Of a DNA stretch of 10,146 bases, positions 6,135-10,146 are shown piece after piece (positions within the stretch are counted from its first letter, which is position 1; every line of letters starts with the position of its first letter). Under the pieces are notes generated by a model that made no database searches, had not been told where the DNA came from, and saw nothing but the letters and a program-made list of their open reading frames with translations. The stretch is from Nitrospirota bacterium (GTDB taxonomy: Bacteria > Nitrospirota > Nitrospiria > SBBL01 > Manganitrophaceae), in contig JAHFEM010000026.1 in the NCBI GenBank assembly GCA_023248505.1, forward strand, positions 1-10,146, read 5' to 3'. The position numbers and the translations under genes are program-made.

Positions 6135-6973
6135 GAACCCTTTCCAGCATCAAAACCCTTCAGAAAATCCTTCAGCCGCTCCACGGCAGGAAACGGATCG
6201 GGTTTGTGCCGACGATGGGGGCCTTTCACGAGGGTCACCTGGCCCTGATGCGACAGGCCCGGCGGGAATGCGATTATGTCGTCGTCTCCCTCTTTGTCAA
6301 TCCGCTTCAATTCGGCCCGAAAGAAGATTTCGCCGCCTACCCCCGTCCGATTACGTCGGACCGCAAGAAGGCCCAAGAAACCGGCGTCGATCTCCTCTGG
6401 ACCCCGGCCGCAGAAGAAATGTATCCTTCTCCTTACCGGACGTTCATTGAAATCGAGGAGATCACCCGCCGCTGGGAAGGGGCCGTCCGCCCGGGACACT
6501 TCCGAGGGGTTGCAACCGTGGTTGCGAAGCTCTTCCAGATTGTCCGGCCGGACCGGGCCTACTTCGGCCAGAAAGATTATCAACAGACACGGGTCATTCA
6601 TCAGATGGTGAAGGACCTCCATTTTCCAATCTCCATCCGAATCCTTTCGACCCTTCGGGAAAAGGACGGCCTGGCGATGAGCTCTCGGAATCAACGCCTC
6701 TCCCCCGCCGAGCGGGCGGCGGCTCCCATTCTGTTCAGGGCGCTCCAGAAAGCAGAGGCGCTCGTTCGGAAGGGGGCACGCGAAAGCCCGCCCCTCCTTC
6801 AAGAGGTCGAAGCGCTGATTCGATCCGAACCGCTTGCCCGCCTCGATTACGCCGCCCTCTGCGATCCGAAATTCCTTGAGCCGCTCGAGCGGATACAAAA
6901 GGGGGCTGTTCTCCTTCTGGCGGTCAAAATCGGGTCGGTTCGTCTCATCGACAATGTCTTAATCGACATTTGA
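6131..6973 (+). CDS. panC: Pantothenate synthetase (pantoate--beta-alanine ligase)
   Basis: PanC activates pantoate with ATP and joins it to beta-alanine to form pantothenate, the coenzyme A precursor. The 280-residue protein shows the nucleotidyl-transferase motifs in order: PTMGAFHEGH (27-36, HIGH-like, His33 and His36), SLFVNPLQFGP (53-63) with pantoate-binding Gln60, GHFRGVATVVAKLF (122-135), the ATP site FGQKDYQQ (145-152), and the KMSKS-like AMSSRN (182-187). ATG at 6131 gives the usual MRTLxxIxxLQ start. A TTG at 6092 would add 13 residues (starting MRRKNRPALIAF), but that stretch is encoded by the repeat and is probably not native. No clear ribosome binding site precedes 6131. panB and panD are not in the window. 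Confidence 0.95.
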   Translation: MRTLSSIKTLQKILQPLHGRKRIGFVPTMGAFHEGHLALMRQARRECDYVVVSLFVNPLQFGPKEDFAAYPRPITSDRKKAQETGVDLLWTPAAEEMYPSPYRTFIEIEEITRRWEGAVRPGHFRGVATVVAKLFQIVRPDRAYFGQKDYQQTRVIHQMVKDLHFPISIRILSTLREKDGLAMSSRNQRLSPAERAAAPILFRALQKAEALVRKGARESPPLLQEVEALIRSEPLARLDYAALCDPKFLEPLERIQKGAVLLLAVKIGSVRLIDNVLIDI

Positions 6974-6995
6974 CCGTGATGGCGCTTTTTTTAAC

Positions 6996-7024
6996 TTGAC
7001 AGACGATGATTTTTCTAAAATAAT
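6996..7024 (+). promoter_or_regulatory. Sigma-70-like promoter for the propeller lipoprotein gene
   Basis: TTGACA at 6996-7001 is a perfect -35 consensus; AATAAT at 7019-7024 differs from TATAAT at one position; the spacer is exactly 17 nt. It lies in the 59-nt gap after panC. Transcription would start near 7030-7033, at or next to the first ATG of the following gene (7033), implying a leaderless or very short leader if that ATG is used, or a ~55-nt leader if translation starts at 7087. Confidence 0.65.
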
Positions 7025-7032
7025 GGCGGCGT

Positions 7033-10000
7033 ATGATGATCCACGGCCAAAGGGACAAGACTGTCACATCACAATCGTTTCAGGTGATGATATTTCTATC
7101 CCTTCTCTGGATGACCAGCCTCACCGCTTGCGGGAATATCTCCGGCGACAAAAAAAACGAGGACAATCCCACTTCGACAAAATCGGGAAAGCTGTATGTC
7201 GCCAATGCCGGGGACGGCAGCCTTCTGGCGTTCGATCAGGCCGTCTCGGCGCAGGGGAATATCTCCCCAAGCCGCCGATTCCCGGAGAGCATCACCGGCC
7301 CCACCGGGATCTTTCTCGATCGATCCAACGACACCCTGTATGTCGCCAATACCGATCATAATTCCATCCTTATCTATGAGAACGCCAGCAGCCTGAACCT
7401 CTCCGTCGGATCGGCCGACGCCACCCGGGTCATTTCCGGCCCTAAGACCGGGCTGAACCATCCCTACGGGGTGGCCTATGATGCGGCCCTGGACCGGCTC
7501 TATGTGGCGAACAAAGACGGCAACTCCATCTCGGTCTTTCAGAAAGATTGTCCTCAAGCCAATATCCTCAATGGCGATATCGCCCCCTGCCGCACCCTCT
7601 CGGGGGTGGCGACCCTGATCGATACCCCCCGGGCCATCGCCGTCGATACGGACAAGGACATTCTTTACATCTCCAACTTGGGAACGAATTCGATTCTGGT
7701 TTACGAGAGCGCCTCTCAATCGACCACGCAAGGAGATCTCGCCCCGACCCGGACGATCACCTCCCACAGCGACGCCTCCCAGCCCGAGAGCATGCTCAAT
7801 CTTCCGTCGGGCCTCTTCATCGACAGCACCAACGATCGGCTCTATGTGATCAAGACCGGCGGGAACCAGCCGGCCATCTTTATCTATGAGAACGCCAGCG
7901 GCCGATCGGGGGGAACGATCCCGGATCGGCTCTTCACCGGTCAGAACACGCAGCTTTCGAGTCCGGTCGGAATCGACCTCTTCCTCGAACAAGATCGGCT
8001 CTATGTTCTGAACAACAACACCACCAACAACGGCAGCACCGCGGTGATGGTCTTTGATCAATTCAATAGCCAGTGCACCCCCTCTTCGTGCGACTTTGCT
8101 CCAGGACGCACCATCACCGGCTCGAACACGGGCCTGGCCAATCCGGGAGGGATCGCCTATGATCCCGAGCGCGATATCTTCTATATTGCCAATACGTCGG
8201 GCAACAGCATCGTGATCTTTGCCCTCGAAGGGAATCTCCCGCCCTTGAAGGAGAACGCCGGCAGCCAGACCCATCTCGAAGAGCCGGATGACTTTTTCTA
8301 CGATGCGGCGTTCGACCGTCTTTATATCGCTAATTTTAATGCCGGTACGGCCGGCACTTTTCCCATCACCGTCTATGAGAATGCCAGCACCCGAACCTAT
8401 AACAATACGGAGGAGAGCTGGGGGATTCAGGGAAGCATTACAAATTCCGGAGAAGGAAATGATATCCAGCAGGCGCGCGCAATCTACGTCGATAAAACCC
8501 GGAATCTTTTAATCGTTCTCAACGGGTTTTACCATAAGATTCTCATCTACGATTTTAGCCAGGCCACCAATCCCGCTCCTCCCGCGACCGATATCACCCT
8601 TTCCGCCGGACCCATCACGTTCAGAGGATTTACCCGAGGAAGGGCGATGGCGGTCGATGAGGCGCGGGGGCTGATTTACGTCGTGACCGACTGCCAAGCA
8701 AGCAACTTTAGCTCCTGTCCCGCGGGAACGGCGCCGAATTTAAATGCCAATCAGATCATTGTCTACGACTACGTCAATTTAGGATCCAATCCTACCAATG
8801 ACCCCAAGAAAAGCGCCCCGGATCGGGTGATCAGCGGGGCCAGTACCGGACTTCACCGCCCCCACGGGGTCTTTCTCGATACCACGCAGGACATTCTCTA
8901 CGTCACCAATTCCACCTATGGCGGCACCAGCACCGACGGGACGACGGCGAACTCGGTTCTCGCGTTTCACGATATCAGCACCCTCTCCGGGGACGCCCCG
9001 CCCAACCGAATAATCTCCTCATCGACCAGCTTCGACGACGCGGAGGAGATGAAAATGCCGACGGCCCCCTTCGTCAACACGGAGGCCGACCGCCTCTTTC
9101 TGATCAATTGGCAAAAAAATTCCATTTTTATTTTCGATCATGCCAGCACCCTCAATGGGGCCACCCGGCCCGATCGGACCGTTTTGGGTACGGACACCCA
9201 TCTTTCCTCCTCAACAGGGGCGGACTTCACCAGCGCGCTCTTTGTCGATACGAGTCAAGGGAAGGAGACTATCTATGTGGGACAGCCGAAAGTCGCAACC
9301 TGTACGAGCAGCTGTCCCCGGGGATCCCTGCTCGTCTTCGGCCTGGAAGGAAACGTCCCTCCCAGCCGGACCTGGTCCGGAGGGGGAGCGGCGCTGGTCG
9401 GCCCCTCGGCGATCGCAGTCGACACGGAACGCGATCTTCTCTATGTCGCCAACCAAGGGGATGCCGCCGATACGACCGACGATTCGCTCTCGATCTTTAC
9501 CCAGGCAAGCCAGGCCAATGGCAATCTTCCCATCACCGGCACCCTCTCGGTCACGAGCGGTTCGGAGACCGTGACAGGAACCGGGACGATCTTTACAACG
9601 GAGTTCGTAACGGGCGACTCGATCAAGATCGGAACCGCGACATTGACCGTCGCCTCGATCGCTTCGGATACTTCGCTGGCCCTGACCATTCCTTACCCGG
9701 ATGCAACCGCATCCGGCCTCCCTGCCTCTCTGCGCCCACGGTCATTGTGCAGCCCCTCCAGCAGAAGCTGCGGCGCCCCCGATTTAAAGGTGAACAATCC
9801 GGGCGGGCTCTTTATCGATTCGGGGAAAAACCACCTTTACATCTCGAACACCGGGAGCGATCCGAATTGTGGCGACGCCGCCATGCCGTGTAACGCCATT
9901 CTCGTCTTCTCTGCCGCCAGCAGCCTAAACAATAACGGCGTTCCGGACCTGGTCCTGACGAGCAGCTCCCTGAATAGCCCCCGCGGCCTCACCGTTGATC

Positions 10001-10146
10001 TGACAAGAAGGACGCTCTATGTCGCGAACAACGGAGGCCACTCGGTCTTGGTCTTTAAGAATGTGGACGAATTGACCGGATCGGTGACGGTCGCCCCGGA
10101 CGCAGAGATCGGAGGGGTCGCCACCGGGATCAATGCGCCGGCCGCA
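7033..10146 (+). CDS. Predicted lipoprotein with at least 16 beta-propeller (NHL-like) repeats (partial, 3' end outside window)
   Basis: The frame is open for 1038 codons to the window edge. The N-terminus has two basic residues, a hydrophobic stretch and a lipobox LTAC (Cys at codon 7129-7131, residue 33 from ATG 7033), so export and lipid anchoring are predicted. ATG 7087 is an alternative start but leaves no positive n-region. After a short polar linker, 16 repeats follow, each with a GIxxDxxxDxLYVANxxxNSIxIY-like core. Their LYVAN-type strands begin at residues 54, 102, 156, 211, 270, 323, 383, 430, 492, 547, 622, 688, 747, 803, 935 and 995. A spacer with (Y/F)ENAS and PxRxIxG motifs joins many of them. 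The usual pitch is 47-75 residues, fitting propeller blades, enough for two 7- or 8-bladed propellers. Six cysteine pairs sit in loops. No catalytic motif or CxxCH heme site was seen. A surface binding or structural role is inference. Confidence 0.88.
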   Translation, partial: MMIHGQRDKTVTSQSFQVMIFLSLLWMTSLTACGNISGDKKNEDNPTSTKSGKLYVANAGDGSLLAFDQAVSAQGNISPSRRFPESITGPTGIFLDRSNDTLYVANTDHNSILIYENASSLNLSVGSADATRVISGPKTGLNHPYGVAYDAALDRLYVANKDGNSISVFQKDCPQANILNGDIAPCRTLSGVATLIDTPRAIAVDTDKDILYISNLGTNSILVYESASQSTTQGDLAPTRTITSHSDASQPESMLNLPSGLFIDSTNDRLYVIKTGGNQPAIFIYENASGRSGGTIPDRLFTGQNTQLSSPVGIDLFLEQDRLYVLNNNTTNNGSTAVMVFDQFNSQCTPSSCDFAPGRTITGSNTGLANPGGIAYDPERDIFYIANTSGNSIVIFALEGNLPPLKENAGSQTHLEEPDDFFYDAAFDRLYIANFNAGTAGTFPITVYENASTRTYNNTEESWGIQGSITNSGEGNDIQQARAIYVDKTRNLLIVLNGFYHKILIYDFSQATNPAPPATDITLSAGPITFRGFTRGRAMAVDEARGLIYVVTDCQASNFSSCPAGTAPNLNANQIIVYDYVNLGSNPTNDPKKSAPDRVISGASTGLHRPHGVFLDTTQDILYVTNSTYGGTSTDGTTANSVLAFHDISTLSGDAPPNRIISSSTSFDDAEEMKMPTAPFVNTEADRLFLINWQKNSIFIFDHASTLNGATRPDRTVLGTDTHLSSSTGADFTSALFVDTSQGKETIYVGQPKVATCTSSCPRGSLLVFGLEGNVPPSRTWSGGGAALVGPSAIAVDTERDLLYVANQGDAADTTDDSLSIFTQASQANGNLPITGTLSVTSGSETVTGTGTIFTTEFVTGDSIKIGTATLTVASIASDTSLALTIPYPDATASGLPASLRPRSLCSPSSRSCGAPDLKVNNPGGLFIDSGKNHLYISNTGSDPNCGDAAMPCNAILVFSAASSLNNNGVPDLVLTSSSLNSPRGLTVDLTRRTLYVANNGGHSVLVFKNVDELTGSVTVAPDAEIGGVATGINAPAA
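9538..9717 (+). other. Inserted beta-rich module within the propeller protein
   Basis: Residues about 836-895 (opening GTLSVTSGSETVTGTGTIF, then TGDSIKIGTATLTVASI and SDTSLALTIPYPDATASG) do not fit the propeller repeat. They explain the 132-residue gap between the strands of repeats 14 and 15, against 47-75 elsewhere. The GxVxVTxGSxxVxGTGTxF...GDxIxIG...TVxSIxSDTxLxL pattern resembles small beta modules I associate with phage tail and large surface proteins; that association is from memory and untested. Confidence 0.6.

Noticed and set aside
6050..6898. Minus-strand open frame of 282 codons opposite panC
   Set aside because: panC motifs are unambiguous on the + strand; the antisense translation shows no recognisable domain and is a codon-bias shadow.
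6953..6992. Possible intrinsic terminator at the end of panC (AATGTC/GACATT stem and a run of 7 T)
   Set aside because: The 6-bp stem is AT-rich and ends 15 nt before the T-run, so the geometry is wrong for a Rho-independent terminator.
6996..7361. + strand frame of 121 codons starting at the promoter
   Set aside because: Its start codon is the TTG of the -35 box, it overlaps the lipoprotein gene in another frame, and it has no recognisable domain.
7096..8274. Long minus-strand open frame of 392 codons opposite the propeller gene
   Set aside because: It lies wholly antisense to a well-supported repeat protein; its Gly/Asp/Arg-rich, repetitive translation mirrors the codon pattern of the repeats and shows no family motif.
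9108..9893. + strand frame of 261 codons inside the propeller gene
   Set aside because: It is out of frame with the continuous propeller repeats, and its Arg/Gly/Pro-rich translation is typical of a frame shadow in GC-rich DNA.
7033..10146. Multiheme cytochrome, suggested by the frequent cysteines in the exported protein
   Set aside because: No CxxCH motif is present; the cysteine pairs have other spacings and no following histidine.

Overview
The window looks like a stretch of a moderately GC-rich bacterial chromosome. It carries a lysine/peptidoglycan-precursor gene cluster followed by cofactor and nucleotide salvage genes, all on the + strand, and then a separately transcribed, very long surface-type gene that runs off the right edge. 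The diaminopimelate aminotransferase gene dapL and the order lysA–small membrane protein–dapF–dapA–dapB–dapL–folK–deoxynucleoside kinase–panC recall Nitrospirota-like or other deep-branching Gram-negative bacteria. This taxonomic guess is inference from gene content and order only.

Region 1 (1-4768): the 3' end of lysA, a one-helix membrane protein of unknown function that overlaps it, then dapF, dapA, dapB and dapL. Together DapA (dihydrodipicolinate synthesis), DapB (reduction to tetrahydrodipicolinate), DapL (direct transamination to LL-DAP), DapF (epimerisation to meso-DAP) and LysA (decarboxylation to lysine) make up the short DapL variant of the pathway, so dapC/D/E are not needed. Region 2 (4779-6973): folK (folate), a deoxynucleoside kinase (dNTP salvage) and panC (pantothenate). 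The co-directional, closely spaced layout suggests one long operon or a few overlapping ones.

Nearly every junction in regions 1-2 holds a palindromic element, and there are at least three types: a REP-like inverted pair between dapF and dapA; palindromes with arms built from 7-nt units (CCTCAC-type at dapA/dapB, TCCGCAT-type at dapB/dapL and at the folK start); and a shorter C-rich/G-rich inverted repeat before dapF. Related sequence lies before panC. The folK element is partly translated and appears to supply the folK start codon.

Region 3 (6974-10146): a good sigma-70-like promoter sits directly before an open frame of 1038 codons with no stop inside the window. It encodes a predicted lipoprotein of 16 visible beta-propeller (NHL-like) repeats, with recurring cysteine pairs and a foreign-looking beta-rich module inserted after repeat 14. 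Its function is unknown; a cell-surface binding or scaffold role is an inference. No tRNA, rRNA, CRISPR, transposase or phage genes were seen.
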